Source of the DNA: Flavonifractor sp. An10
GTDB lineage: Bacteria > Bacillota > Clostridia > Oscillospirales > Oscillospiraceae
DNA: 64,000 nucleotides
Direction of reading: 5' to 3'
NCBI RefSeq assembly: GCF_002161215.1
Contig: NZ_NFMB01000003.1
Coordinates: 310,001-374,000 of the forward strand
In this document: positions 52,846 to 61,639 of the stretch, one piece after another
How the letters are laid out: each line of letters opens with the position of its first letter
How positions within the stretch are numbered: the first letter of the stretch is position 1
Made by a program: the position numbers and the translations under genes
Notes under the pieces: model-generated
Told to the model about the DNA's origin: nothing
Databases searched by the model: none
The model's input: only the letters and a program-made list of their open reading frames with translations

Positions 52846-53646
52846 TTACACGTCGTCGAACCCGTCAAAGGCCACAATGCGGCTGATGCAGCTCTCACCC
52901 TCCACCAGGCGCCAGGGGAAGCAGCCGATGACCACGCGCTTGTTGGACAGCTGGTCGATATCGCCGCCCATGCACTCGGCGTGGATGGCCTCGTAGGGCT
53001 TGCAGAACAGCTCGATGTGCATGGCCTGGTAGTGCTCCGGCCAGGGATAGACCTCGTTGAGGGTCTTGCCGTAGCGCTCCTGGAAGATCTTGTCGCACTT
53101 GGCGGCCTCCATGGGCTCCCAGTCGCGGATCTTGGTGTTCATGGGGTGGTCGGCGGAGCCGCAGTCCACACCGATCCACTTGATCTTCTTGTCGCGCACC
53201 CACTGGATAAAGTCCAGGGAGGGGCCGGGGTGGCGGAGCATGTAGCGGCGCTCGTCGGCGGTGGGGGAGTCCCAGCCGTAGATGTGGTAGCCGGTGTTGA
53301 TGATCAGGATGTCGCCCTCCTTGACCTCCACCCGCTTCTCGATGTCCTCGGCGGTGTAGATGCCGAAGTCCTCCATCTGATCCCGCAGATCCACCACCAC
53401 GCCGGGGGCACAGAGCTTGGTCAGCTCCAGGGAGGCGATGTCGCGGCCGGCGGTGTCGAAGTGCAGGGGGCCGTCCAGGTGAGTGCCCACGTGGTTGGAG
53501 TGAGTGATCAGCTGGCCGTTGGCGCCGTTGGGGGCCAGGCGCTTGAAGAACTTCATCTGCAGGGGCTCATAGGTGGGCCAGGGGGGCGTGTTGATGCCCA
53601 GGGGGATGGTGAGATCGTACATTTTGATGTCAGACCACTTGCTCAT
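52846..53646 (-). CDS. Cyclase-family (kynurenine formamidase/isatin hydrolase-like) metal hydrolase
   Basis: This 266-residue protein has the signature HSNHVGTHLDGPLHFD (about 45-60), whose His and Asp residues bind the metal. The late region ADHPMNTKI and the C-terminal FPWRLVEGESC also fit the family. Family members hydrolyse cyclic or formyl amides, such as isatin, N-formylkynurenine and some hydantoin-type rings. In this operon it is a good candidate for opening a cyclic imide to give an oxalurate- or ureido-acid. GGAGG lies upstream of the ATG. Confidence 0.88.
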   Translation of the reverse strand: MSKWSDIKMYDLTIPLGINTPPWPTYEPLQMKFFKRLAPNGANGQLITHSNHVGTHLDGPLHFDTAGRDIASLELTKLCAPGVVVDLRDQMEDFGIYTAEDIEKRVEVKEGDILIINTGYHIYGWDSPTADERRYMLRHPGPSLDFIQWVRDKKIKWIGVDCGSADHPMNTKIRDWEPMEAAKCDKIFQERYGKTLNEVYPWPEHYQAMHIELFCKPYEAIHAECMGGDIDQLSNKRVVIGCFPWRLVEGESCISRIVAFDGFDDV

Positions 53647-53700
53647 AAGAATACCTCCATTTGTTTTAAGCGGTTTGGTTTGTGAATGAGTGGAATATGC

Positions 53701-55125
53701 TCAACCCCAGGCCTCGGCGCAGGCGGCGATGGCCTTGGTGAAGCAGCCCTCGGGGGGATTGACCAGACCGGCGCCGATCTGTCCCACGCCGTAGTCCTTG
53801 TGGGCGATGCCGGTGTTGATGATGGGACGGATGCCGGTCTCGATAACCTTCATAATGTCGATGCCGGTGGCGCTGCCCCGGAAGTCCAGGACGGGGATCT
53901 TGTAGGCATTGCCCTCGCCCACGGTGATCTCATACATCTGGGAGGAGTAGTTGATGGCGTCCTGCACCTGCCCGCCCACGAACTGAACGATGGCGGGGGA
54001 GGCGGCCATACAGAAGCCGCCGATGCCGGTAGTCTCGGTGATGCAGCTATCGCCCACGTCCCGGTTGGCATCCTTCTCGGTGAAGCCGGGGAAGTAGAGG
54101 CCGCGGATGAACTCCGAGGGGGCGGTGAACCACTGATCCTTGCCCAGGCCGGCGATGCGGATGCCGAACTCCGTGCCGTTGCGGCACATGGTGGCCACCA
54201 CGGTGCTGTAGGGAATGTCGAAGATGGCGTCCATGGTGCTCTTGCAGGCGGGCATGGTCAGGTTGAGGAACACGTGATCGTTGTCGTTGAGGAACTTGAA
54301 GGCGGCCATCTGCTGTTCCTTGGGGAAGTGGGTGTTGTAGATGTCCTGGGCGATCTCCCGCAGGAGCAGGGACGTGCCGGCCTTGTTCCGATTGTGGCCC
54401 TCGTCGCCCATCTGGAGAGCCTGCGCGATCATGACCTTCAGGTCGATCTCGCCGTGGAGCTCCAGGGCCTCCTTCAGCACGGGGTAATACACCTCCCGCA
54501 TCCGGTGCAGGCGGTCAAACACCTCTTGGTCACAGGCGCCGAAGCGGAGCACCTTGCCCAGGCCCTCGTTCATGGTGCAGTAGGCGTCAATGCCGAAGGT
54601 CTTGTTCACCACGTGCCACACGGGCATGGAGTAGGTGACGATGCCGGCCATGGGGCCCACCGCGTTGTGGTGGTGGCAGGGGGAGAAGGTGATCTTCCCG
54701 CTGGCGGCCAGCTCCTCCGCCTCCTTCAGATCCTTGGCCAGTCCCTCGTAGATCAGGCCGCCCATTACAGCGCCCCGGACGGGGCCGCACATGTTCTCCC
54801 AGGTCACCGGCGGGCCGGCGTGGAGAATGGTGGTGGGGGTCATGCCGGGGATGGCCTCGCCGGCGGTGGACATGCCCACCAGCACGGGCTGGGCGGACAG
54901 GATGCGGGACAGGGCCTCCTGGTTGGCCGCCTGGATCTTCTCATACAGCTCCGGCTGCTTCAGCTTGCGCAGGTAGCCGGCAATCTTCTTGTCGCCGCCG
55001 GCGATGGGCTTCCAGTCCACGTGGACGGCGGGCTTGTCCTGCTTGACCAGATCCTGATAGAAGGACTCGATGCCGAAGTTGACTACGTTCAATTTTTGTT
55101 CAAACAGCTCGTTAACCTTGCTCAT
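53701..55125 (-). CDS. DUF1116 protein, AllG-like subunit of oxamate carbamoyltransferase
   Basis: This 474-residue protein belongs to the YlbE/DUF1116 family. In E. coli the three proteins FdrA, YlbE and YlbF (renamed AllF, AllG, AllH) together form oxamate carbamoyltransferase, which splits oxalurate and phosphate into oxamate and carbamoyl phosphate. Visible conserved stretches are TPTTILHAGPPVTWENMCGP, KITFSPCHHHNAVGPMAGI and GDSCITETTGIGGFCMAASP. It is followed upstream by the other two subunits in order H-F-G. Start ATG 55125 has AGGAGG 8 bp before it. Confidence 0.88.
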   Translation of the reverse strand: MSKVNELFEQKLNVVNFGIESFYQDLVKQDKPAVHVDWKPIAGGDKKIAGYLRKLKQPELYEKIQAANQEALSRILSAQPVLVGMSTAGEAIPGMTPTTILHAGPPVTWENMCGPVRGAVMGGLIYEGLAKDLKEAEELAASGKITFSPCHHHNAVGPMAGIVTYSMPVWHVVNKTFGIDAYCTMNEGLGKVLRFGACDQEVFDRLHRMREVYYPVLKEALELHGEIDLKVMIAQALQMGDEGHNRNKAGTSLLLREIAQDIYNTHFPKEQQMAAFKFLNDNDHVFLNLTMPACKSTMDAIFDIPYSTVVATMCRNGTEFGIRIAGLGKDQWFTAPSEFIRGLYFPGFTEKDANRDVGDSCITETTGIGGFCMAASPAIVQFVGGQVQDAINYSSQMYEITVGEGNAYKIPVLDFRGSATGIDIMKVIETGIRPIINTGIAHKDYGVGQIGAGLVNPPEGCFTKAIAACAEAWG

Positions 55126-55144
55126 TTCCAAACCTCCTGACGGA

Positions 55145-56701
55145 TTACAGTCTGCGCAGGATCAGCTGCGCGAAGCGGGTGGCCTGGGCGTTGGTGGGCA
55201 GGACGATGGCCCCGGCGTCCGCCAGCTTCATCTGGGTGGCGGAACGGCTCTGGGGGTCGCCCTCGGTGCCGCAGACGGAGGCTACCACAGCCAGATGGCG
55301 GCCGTTCTTGGAGGCCTCGGCCTTGGCCGCCCGGATGGCGTCAGCCAGGTCGGCGGCGGGATCCTCGTGGGAGCCGTAGCCGATCACGCAGTCCACCAGG
55401 ATTACGGCCGCCTCGGGGTCGGACGCCTCCTGCACCACCCGCTCGGCGCGGAGGGAGGGGTCGATCATGGGGTGGGGGCGGCCCACGGTGAAGGCGTCGT
55501 CGCCGAAATCCAGGAAGGTGTGGCGGACGGACGGAGCGGTGCGGGCGTTCTCCAGGTTGTCCTCCGGGTTCAGGGGGATGTTGGACTGGATGTGGCCCAG
55601 CTCGCCGATGAGCAGCTTCATGGCCTCGTCGCAGAGCGTGCCGCCGGTATAGAGGCCGCGGATGTACTTCTGGGTGGGGGCCATCTTGGCCGCCTCGGCG
55701 GCCGCCATCTGCTCGGCCTGCTGGACGCCCATGGAGAAGGTGTCGAAGGTCTCCGGCGTCTCGCCCTTGGAGAGGGCCACCGCCTTGTGGGCACAGTCCT
55801 CCAGGGAGCAGGCCGCCACAAGGCCCCGCTTCTCAATCTCGGTGGGGTCGCCGCCGATGAAGCAGACCACCACAGGCTTGCCTCCGGCGGCCGCCTGATC
55901 CAGGATCTGGGCCGCAATTTCAGGTGCGGGGGGCTTGGAGACCATGGCGATGACCTTGGTCTTGGGGTCGTTGATGAGCGCGTCCAGGCAGAGCTTCATC
56001 ATGATGCCGCCGATTTCACGGCGCAGATCCCGGCCGCCGGTACCCAGCAGCTGGGAGATGCCGCCGCCAAGCTGGTCGATGATGCAGGACACCTCCTGGG
56101 CGCCGGTGCCGGAGGCGCACACCATGCCGATGTCGCCGCTCTTGACCACGTTGGCGAAGGCCAGGGGGACATGGTTGATGATGGCGGTGCCACAGTCGGG
56201 GCCCATCATCAGCAGCTCCTTGGCCGCGGCGTTCTCCTTGAGCTCCTTCTCCTCCTCGATGGTCACGTTGTCGCTGAACAGCATCACATTGATGTTGTGG
56301 TCCAGGCAGTTCTGCGCCACACCGGCGGCGTGACGGCCGGGCACGGAGATGATGGCCATGTTCAGATCGGGGTTGACCTTCAGCGCGCCCTCCAGCGTAG
56401 GCGGGAAGTAGTCGCTCTTGCCCTTGGACGCCTTCTTGCTGAGCAGCTCATCCACCTTGGCCACAGCGGCTGCAAAGGCCTCGTCGCTGTCGCAGTCGGC
56501 GGCCACAAAGAAGTCGTTGGCGGTGACCTCTTCAAAGCCGGGGGCCGCCAGGTGCAGATTCTTTACCAGCTCCTGGTTCAGGTCGGTACCCATGCCCACC
56601 AGCGCCTCGTTGACCCCGTCCACAGTCTTGACCTCCTTGGAGATGATCATCAGGGTCACCGAGTCGTAGTACGTGTTCTTGCGAACCTCAAGTTTCTTCA
56701 A
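55145..56701 (-). CDS. FdrA/AllF-like subunit of oxamate carbamoyltransferase
   Basis: This 518-residue protein resembles the alpha subunit of succinyl-CoA synthetase (CoA-binding Rossmann fold). It has RKNTYYDSVTLMIISKEVK at the start, MLFSDNVTIEEEKELK, LLMMGPDCGTAIINHVPLAF, and GMVCASGTGAQEVSCIID. This is the AllF component of the FdrA type. I chose a TTG start at 56701, 7 bp after GGAGGG. The frame is open to another TTG at 56740 without a ribosome binding site. With either start it overlaps the upstream AllH-like gene. Confidence 0.88.
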   Translation of the reverse strand: MKKLEVRKNTYYDSVTLMIISKEVKTVDGVNEALVGMGTDLNQELVKNLHLAAPGFEEVTANDFFVAADCDSDEAFAAAVAKVDELLSKKASKGKSDYFPPTLEGALKVNPDLNMAIISVPGRHAAGVAQNCLDHNINVMLFSDNVTIEEEKELKENAAAKELLMMGPDCGTAIINHVPLAFANVVKSGDIGMVCASGTGAQEVSCIIDQLGGGISQLLGTGGRDLRREIGGIMMKLCLDALINDPKTKVIAMVSKPPAPEIAAQILDQAAAGGKPVVVCFIGGDPTEIEKRGLVAACSLEDCAHKAVALSKGETPETFDTFSMGVQQAEQMAAAEAAKMAPTQKYIRGLYTGGTLCDEAMKLLIGELGHIQSNIPLNPEDNLENARTAPSVRHTFLDFGDDAFTVGRPHPMIDPSLRAERVVQEASDPEAAVILVDCVIGYGSHEDPAADLADAIRAAKAEASKNGRHLAVVASVCGTEGDPQSRSATQMKLADAGAIVLPTNAQATRFAQLILRRL

Positions 56702-57545
56702 GTCGTTTCCCTCCAGTTGAATTGGTGTCCAGAAGTCCAAAATAGAAGCCTGTCAGAAAATCACATCCAGAGCTGCTCCCGAAGCTGGCCACCCGCTCCA
56801 TCGCGGTTAACCGTTCCGCCTCCCCGCCGCCGCGGCAGAGGCAGCGCTTCAACGCCAGGATGTCCTCGGAAAAATATCCCTTCCCCGCCCAGCGGAGCAG
56901 GTTCGCGCTGATGTCGTTGGTGGCCGCCGCCGCCGTCTCCGCCAGGAGCGCGGCCGTCCCGTCCCTCCGGAAAGCCGGCGGGAGGGCGGCCAGATAGCCG
57001 CACAGCCAGTCGTCCGAGGAGGGGGTCAATCCGGGGCCGCAGCCGGCGATGCGCCGAACCGCGTAGCAGGCGGAACCGGCCTCGCCAGACCAAACCGCCC
57101 TCCGGAAGGCCAGAAGCCGGTGGGACAGGAACTCGGCCCAGGGGTTGTCCGCCTCCTGAAAAGCCAGACAGACAAGCCCGGTGCCCCGGCGCCCGGAGAG
57201 AAAATTCAGAATGAACGACTCACTCCCCGGCGGAGGAAGGGCCTCGCCGGGCCGCAGTTCCATCCTCTGCGCCTGCTGAAACGAGATCAGCTTGGCGCCG
57301 TCCGCGAAAATGCCGTCCCGCCCGATGGTCAGAGAATACGCACCCAGCCTGGAGAAATCCATCGCCCGCTCCAGCACCGCCGAGCCCGGCTGCAGCCCCT
57401 TTCCGGGGGAAAGCAGCGTGAGCATCCCGGCGCCGGCAGACAGGTTGGCGGCGTGCTGAAAGGCGGAGTGGAGTGATGCAGGGCCCGGCTCCTGATCCAG
57501 GGAGCTCCACAGCGACGCGCAGATTTTTATCGCTCTGACCGGCAT
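56688..57545 (-). CDS. DUF2877 protein, AllH-like subunit of oxamate carbamoyltransferase
   Basis: This 285-residue protein carries the DUF2877 signature AGCGPGLTPSSDDWLCGYLAA (about 170-190) and a late FGSSSGCDFLTGFYFGL. It corresponds to YlbF/AllH, the third subunit of the oxamate carbamoyltransferase. It is the first gene of the minus-strand operon, divergent from the PucR regulator across a 225-bp region. GGAGGAGAGG precedes the ATG. Its end overlaps the FdrA-like gene by 14 bp. Confidence 0.85.
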   Translation of the reverse strand: MPVRAIKICASLWSSLDQEPGPASLHSAFQHAANLSAGAGMLTLLSPGKGLQPGSAVLERAMDFSRLGAYSLTIGRDGIFADGAKLISFQQAQRMELRPGEALPPPGSESFILNFLSGRRGTGLVCLAFQEADNPWAEFLSHRLLAFRRAVWSGEAGSACYAVRRIAGCGPGLTPSSDDWLCGYLAALPPAFRRDGTAALLAETAAAATNDISANLLRWAGKGYFSEDILALKRCLCRGGGEAERLTAMERVASFGSSSGCDFLTGFYFGLLDTNSTGGKRLEET

Positions 57546-57674
57546 TCCCTCTCCTCCTTTCCCATCGCTCCGGTGTGGTTCCGACAGTCAAAAATCCGGC
57601 GGCAGTCCCGCCGCGCATCACCTCCGGTTGTGGTTATTTCCAGTTTCGTTTTCCTTTGCTTTGTTACAATCCAC

Positions 57675-57680
57675 ATTATA
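57675..57680 (-). promoter_or_regulatory. -10 candidate for the heterocycle catabolic operon
   Basis: On the minus strand TATAAT lies 130 bp upstream of the first gene. No matching -35 is seen at the right distance, consistent with dependence on an activator such as PucR. Confidence 0.4.
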
Positions 57681-57705
57681 AAAGTCGCCATACGGCGCTT
57701 CTATA

Positions 57706-57734
57706 TTGACATTTTACAAATGCGATTTTATAAT
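57706..57734 (+). promoter_or_regulatory. Consensus promoter of the pucR-like gene
   Basis: A perfect TTGACA (57706-57711), 17-bp spacer and TATAAT (57729-57734) lie 37 bp upstream of the PucR start codon. This would make the regulator strongly and constitutively transcribed unless repressed. Confidence 0.88.
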
Positions 57735-57770
57735 TTTGTCAGAATTTTTCCGGCACAGGAGATGGGTATC

Positions 57771-59400
57771 ATGACAGAGATTGAGGAAATTTCATACTTT
57801 CCGGAGGTGTCCGAGGTCATCAGCCTTCCAGTGTTCCACGGCGCCAGGCTGCTGGGCGGAGGCGCGGGCCTGAACCGGACTGTGGAGGGCATCAACCTGA
57901 GCGATACCCCGGAGTATTACAAATGGCTCAGCAAGGGGGAGCTGATGGCCACCACCTGCTATGCCATCCACGACGATCCGGAGGCGGTGCGGGCCTTTCT
58001 CCCCAATCTGGCGAAAAAGGGGATCTCCGCCGTCTGTATCAAGCCGGCCCAGTACCTCAAGGAAATCCCGTCCTTCATGGTGGAGCAAGCCGACGCCTAT
58101 GGCCTGCCTTTGCTGGAGCTGCCCGCCTCGGTACAGCTCTCCGAGCTGACCAAGGGCGTCTCCGACGAGTTGCTGCGCCGGCAGACCGCTCTGCTGCGCA
58201 GCACCCTCCAGGTCAATGAGATGCTCACCCGCACCATCATCGAGGGGGCGGGTCTTTCGGACATCGCCCGGATGATCTCCGAGCTGGCCGGAACCTCTGT
58301 TTTGATCCTGGACAACATCAACCATCGCAAAGCACTTTGTGTCGCCAAGGGCGACCAAAGTACACTACACAGGGGGGGTAAACACACAAGATAATATCAT
58401 TAAAGCTATCATTGCTAACTCTCGAGTGCATGAGCTTGAGGTGGGTGGTTATTCATTTGGCTACTTATATCTTTATGGCTTTGACCACAGCACCTACCTC
58501 CAGAACGACATTTTGCACCAGATCCTCCAGACCATCCCCCTGGAGATCTCCCGGGAGCGTTCCGTGCAGGAGCGCAGTGACGACGGCTTTATCGCCTATC
58601 TGCGGCACATCTTCTCCGACCCGATCACCGACGAGGGCTCCGAGCGCCTGCGGGCCGCGGAATACGGCCTGAACCTGGAGTACAGCCACATGCTGCTCCA
58701 GCTGGAGGTGGTGGAGCAGGACGCCTCCGGCGGCCACTATGCGGTGGAGTTCCAGCGCACCCTGCTGACCAGCAACCTGCTCTCCATGCTCACCAACCTG
58801 GCCCTCTCTCCCCGGCTGCTCCCCCTGGTGGACGGCTTCCTGGTGATGATGAGCGCCCCGGCCAACAGTGTGGATCTCAACCACCTCTCCGCCCGCTTCC
58901 CGGAGTATCTCCGCTCCCTGACACGGGAATATCCGGCCCTGCGCCTCACCGGCGGCTGCGGCAGGCCCCACACCGGCCTGGATGGCCTGATCCTCAGCCG
59001 TCGGGAGGCGGAGATCGCCCTGCGGGCCGCCGCCGGCCGGGACGGCGTCCTGCTGCGCTTTGAGGATCTGGGCGTGCTGCGCCTGATCTACGCCAAGGAT
59101 ACCGAGACGGAGATCGACCACTTTGTCCGGGAGAAGCTGGGGGAGCTGGTGGACGCCTCCCACCCCCGCAACGCCGAACTGATGAGGACTCTGTCCTCCT
59201 ATTTCGACAACTTCGGCAACGTCAAGCGGATGAGCGAGGAGCTGTTTACCCACTACAACACCGTGGCCTACCGGCTGAAGAACGTGCAGGAGCTCACCGG
59301 GGCCGATTTCCGCAAGGCCACGGACCGCTTCGAGGTGGAGCTGGCCCTCTACCTGTATGACTTCCAGAAGCGGCAGCGGGAGGAATTGGACGGCAAATAA
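57771..59400 (+). pseudogene. pucR: PucR-family transcriptional regulator, frameshifted
   Basis: Two frames together encode a 542-residue PucR-type regulator. The N-terminal half (57771 to about 58372) has the purine-catabolism domain (HGARLLGGGAGLNRTVEGIN, GELMATTCYAIHDD). The C-terminal half (to 59400) ends in the PucR helix-turn-helix (VKRMSEELFTHYNTVAYRLKNVQELTG). They are out of phase by +1 at a run of seven G (58372-58378); six G would restore one frame. As written the protein stops at 58394. It is a recent mutation, a phase-variable tract or a sequencing error. The divergent position makes it the natural regulator of the adjacent operon. Confidence 0.85.
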
Positions 59401-59407
59401 GTATAAA

Positions 59408-59446
59408 CAGGGCGGGGCCCTTCCATTTTGGAAGGGCCCCACCCTG
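59408..59446 (+). terminator. Intrinsic terminator after pucR
   Basis: An 18-bp near-perfect stem (CAGGGCGGGGCCC... paired with GGGCCCCACCCTG around TTT) is followed by TTTG. It lies between pucR and the convergent nitroreductase gene and may serve both. Confidence 0.75.
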
Positions 59447-59457
59447 TTTGCGCTATT

Positions 59458-59976
59458 TTACAGCTTGACGATATAGTTCTGCTTCCTGGGGGCCGCCTCA
59501 ACTGGCTCCTGGGCGGCATAGCCCAGCGCCACGGCGCCCACGCCCCGCAGCGTCTCCGGGAGTCCCCACTCCCGTAGCAGTGCTTTCCCCTTCTCATTGT
59601 CAAACATCTCCCGCTCCCGGTGGACCCACACGGTGGCCAGCCCCATGGCGTGGGCGGCCAGCATCAGGTTTTCCAGAACGCAGGTGCCGTCCTCCACGAA
59701 GGTGTTCCCCTCGGCCAGAACCAGCACCACCACCGGCGCGCCGTAGTAGGGGTCGGAATCCCCTCCCATGATCTCCGCATTCATGGCGGAGAGCGCGCTC
59801 CGCAGCTTAGAATCCCGCACCGCGATGATTACCGGCGACTGCCGTCCGCCGCCGGTGGGGGCATAGGTGCCCGCCTCCAGCACCTTGTCCAGTACGTCCT
59901 CCGGCACGGCGTCGGGCCGGTAGGAGCGGCAACTGCGGCGAGTTTTGATCAGGGTCAGCATTTCCTCGTGGTTCAT
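59458..59976 (-). CDS. Nitroreductase-family flavoprotein
   Basis: This 172-residue FMN-dependent oxidoreductase has IKTRRSCRSYRPDAVPEDVL at the start (FMN phosphate contacts), GTYAPTGGGRQSPVIIAV, and the C-terminal LGLA-type dimer helix (NLMLAAHAMGLATVWVHR) followed by GVGAVALGYAAQEP. The short length is typical of clostridial single-domain members. The substrate is unknown. ATG 59976 is preceded by AGGAGG. It is 25 bp from the upstream HAD gene and probably cotranscribed. Confidence 0.92.
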   Translation of the reverse strand: MNHEEMLTLIKTRRSCRSYRPDAVPEDVLDKVLEAGTYAPTGGGRQSPVIIAVRDSKLRSALSAMNAEIMGGDSDPYYGAPVVVLVLAEGNTFVEDGTCVLENLMLAAHAMGLATVWVHREREMFDNEKGKALLREWGLPETLRGVGAVALGYAAQEPVEAAPRKQNYIVKL

Positions 59977-60001
59977 AGTTAAATTCCTCCTGTTTCGTAT
60001 T

Positions 60002-60658
60002 TCAATATATAGATAAAAGTATCTGCTCCAGCTCCGCCACGGAGTGGGCGATGGCCGGGGCTCCGGCGGAGAGAAGCTCCTCCTCGCTTCCATAGCCAAA
60101 GGTGACACCGACAGCGTCGATGCCGGCCTGCCGCGCCCCCTCTACGTCGTGCCGGCGGTCTCCCACCAGGACGGCCCTTCCGTCGGCGGGCAGCGGGCAC
60201 TGAGAGAGGGCGTAGGCGGCTACCTCGTGCTTTTTGCTGCGGCTGCCGTCCAGCTCGCTGCCGGCGATCACCTGGAAATTGCCGTCCAGCCCATAATGGT
60301 GCAAGATCTGGCGGGCAAACACCTCCGGTTTGGAGGTAGCCACAGCCAGAACCTTCCCCGCCCCCCTCAGGTGGGCCAACAGCTCCGGAATTCCGTCGTA
60401 GACCCGGTTTTCCAGCATGCCCTTCTCCCGATAATATTCTCGGTAGTGCTCCACCGCTTCGGCGGCCTGGCCGGCGGAAAACCCGCAGAACTCCCGGAAG
60501 CCCTCCGCCAGAGGCGGGCCGATAAAGCGGTTCAGCTCCGCCGTGCTCATCTGGATCCCATAATAGCGCAGGGCGTGGGCCACGGAATTCCGGATTCCCT
60601 CCCCAGGGTCCGTCAGGGTGCCGTCCAAGTCAAACAGAATCGGATTGTATGATTTCAC
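60002..60658 (-). CDS. HAD-superfamily hydrolase (phosphoglycolate phosphatase-like)
   Basis: This 218-residue phosphatase has motif I LFDLDGTLTDPGEG with the nucleophilic Asp, an alpha-helical cap (about 20-90), motif II LAVATSKPEVFA, and motif III/IV VLVGDRRHDVEGA. The type matches Gph/PpaX-like phosphatases acting on small phosphorylated metabolites or pyrophosphate. It is the first gene of a two-gene unit with the nitroreductase. Confidence 0.93.
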   Translation of the reverse strand: MKSYNPILFDLDGTLTDPGEGIRNSVAHALRYYGIQMSTAELNRFIGPPLAEGFREFCGFSAGQAAEAVEHYREYYREKGMLENRVYDGIPELLAHLRGAGKVLAVATSKPEVFARQILHHYGLDGNFQVIAGSELDGSRSKKHEVAAYALSQCPLPADGRAVLVGDRRHDVEGARQAGIDAVGVTFGYGSEEELLSAGAPAIAHSVAELEQILLSIY

Positions 60659-60863
60659 AGATTACCTCCCAAGCAGAGATCTCCGGCGGCCCTTCCTTGG
60701 ATGCCCGCACCAGATCTACTTTTACATACAGGATTGTAGCACCAGCGGGGCGGAAAGTGTCCCTAAAAAGCCGGATTGGATTTTGTGGAGATTTGTGATT
60801 GTTTTGCCCTCACCATTCGACTATCGTAATAAGCGTCCAAGACAGCAGCGGGAGGTGAGGCAC

Positions 60864-61313
60864 ATGCCGGAGGACATCTTTACGGACGAGGCGTTGCCCC
60901 TCAGCCAGAACGGGGTGGGCTTCAATGCTCTGCGCCTGGCTATGACACGGACGCTGGCGGAGGAGGAGGAGTTAAAGCGGCGCTATGCGCAGGCAGGGCT
61001 CCGATTTGTGGTGACTGAGGTGGGCGGCAATACTAAGCGGGACTTTCAGGAGAAGGTCAGCCGGGCGGTATTCGGCGCCGCGCTGAACGCAGGGGTCATT
61101 GAAAAGGAGCCCCACGAGGTCCACGCCCTGATCCACGCCGCGGAGGAGGCCAAGCACGGCACCATTGTGAACACCTCCTCCGAGTCCAATCTGGCGGTGA
61201 AGATCGCCATCGTCCGGGAGCCCCACTGGCTCGCCGTGGCCATGTTCGGTGAGTCGGCAATCCACCCCATCACCAGCCACCAGAGGTGTGGCCTGGGCGT
61301 GATGAATGTTTAA
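60864..61313 (+). CDS. HutP-family RNA-binding antiterminator
   Basis: This 149-residue protein matches HutP along its length: VVTEVGGNTKRDFQEKV (about 50), GVIEKEPHEVHALIHAAEEA, VKIAIVREPHWLAVAMFGES and SHQRCGLGVMNV, including the metal-binding histidines. In Bacillus, HutP with L-histidine and Mg binds repeated NAG triplets in RNA and opens a terminator before hut genes. No histidine genes are visible here. A malonate decarboxylase operon follows, after a terminator and an AG-rich leader. GGGAGGTGAGG precedes the ATG. Confidence 0.88.
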   Translation: MPEDIFTDEALPLSQNGVGFNALRLAMTRTLAEEEELKRRYAQAGLRFVVTEVGGNTKRDFQEKVSRAVFGAALNAGVIEKEPHEVHALIHAAEEAKHGTIVNTSSESNLAVKIAIVREPHWLAVAMFGESAIHPITSHQRCGLGVMNV

Positions 61314-61336
61314 AAAGGGCATATGTCCTTTTTAAT
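61314..61336 (+). terminator. Intrinsic terminator after the HutP-like gene
   Basis: AAAAAGGGCAT pairs with ATGTCCTTTTT (one wobble), with T5 at the 3' foot. The downstream leader (61339-61490) is rich in AG triplets such as TAGAGAGAAAGAGAG, a possible HutP target. No gene is supported in this leader. Confidence 0.7.
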
Positions 61337-61502
61337 AGAGAGAAAGAGAGTGATTCTGGAATCAACACGCAGGAGACGCGGCGCTTCATGAGCAGACATT
61401 TTAGGATGAGAGAGACAGACGGAGTTTTCCGAATAGAGGCCGCGTGCTCTTTTCCGGCGGAGACAGCTTCCGCCAAAGCAGAATGGAGGTAAGAGATCAA
61501 TC

Positions 61503-61637
61503 ATGAGTCCCATCACCTATTCCCTGTTTGCATACGGGCTGACCGCAGTGATCTCGTATGTAGTCATCGCCATCATTGTGGCCATCAACGCGTTTATGAG
61601 CCGATCCCATAAGGGCTCCGGCAGAAAGGAGGCGTGA
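61503..61637 (+). CDS. 44-residue single-span membrane protein of the malonate decarboxylase operon
   Basis: ATG 61503 follows GGAGGTAAGAGATCA. The 44-residue product has one hydrophobic helix (about 8-33: LFAYGLTAVISYVVIAIIV) and a basic C-terminal tail (RSHKGSGRKEA). Size, topology and position before the beta subunit suggest a reduced OadG/gamma-type small subunit of a sodium-pumping decarboxylase, although the sequence is too short to prove it. The next gene starts 2 bp after its stop. Confidence 0.7.
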   Translation: MSPITYSLFAYGLTAVISYVVIAIIVAINAFMSRSHKGSGRKEA

Positions 61638-61639
61638 GC

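Noticed and set aside
61286-61492. 68-codon plus-strand frame in the leader of the malonate decarboxylase operon
   Set aside because: It spans the terminator after the HutP-like gene, has no ribosome binding site and no conserved features.
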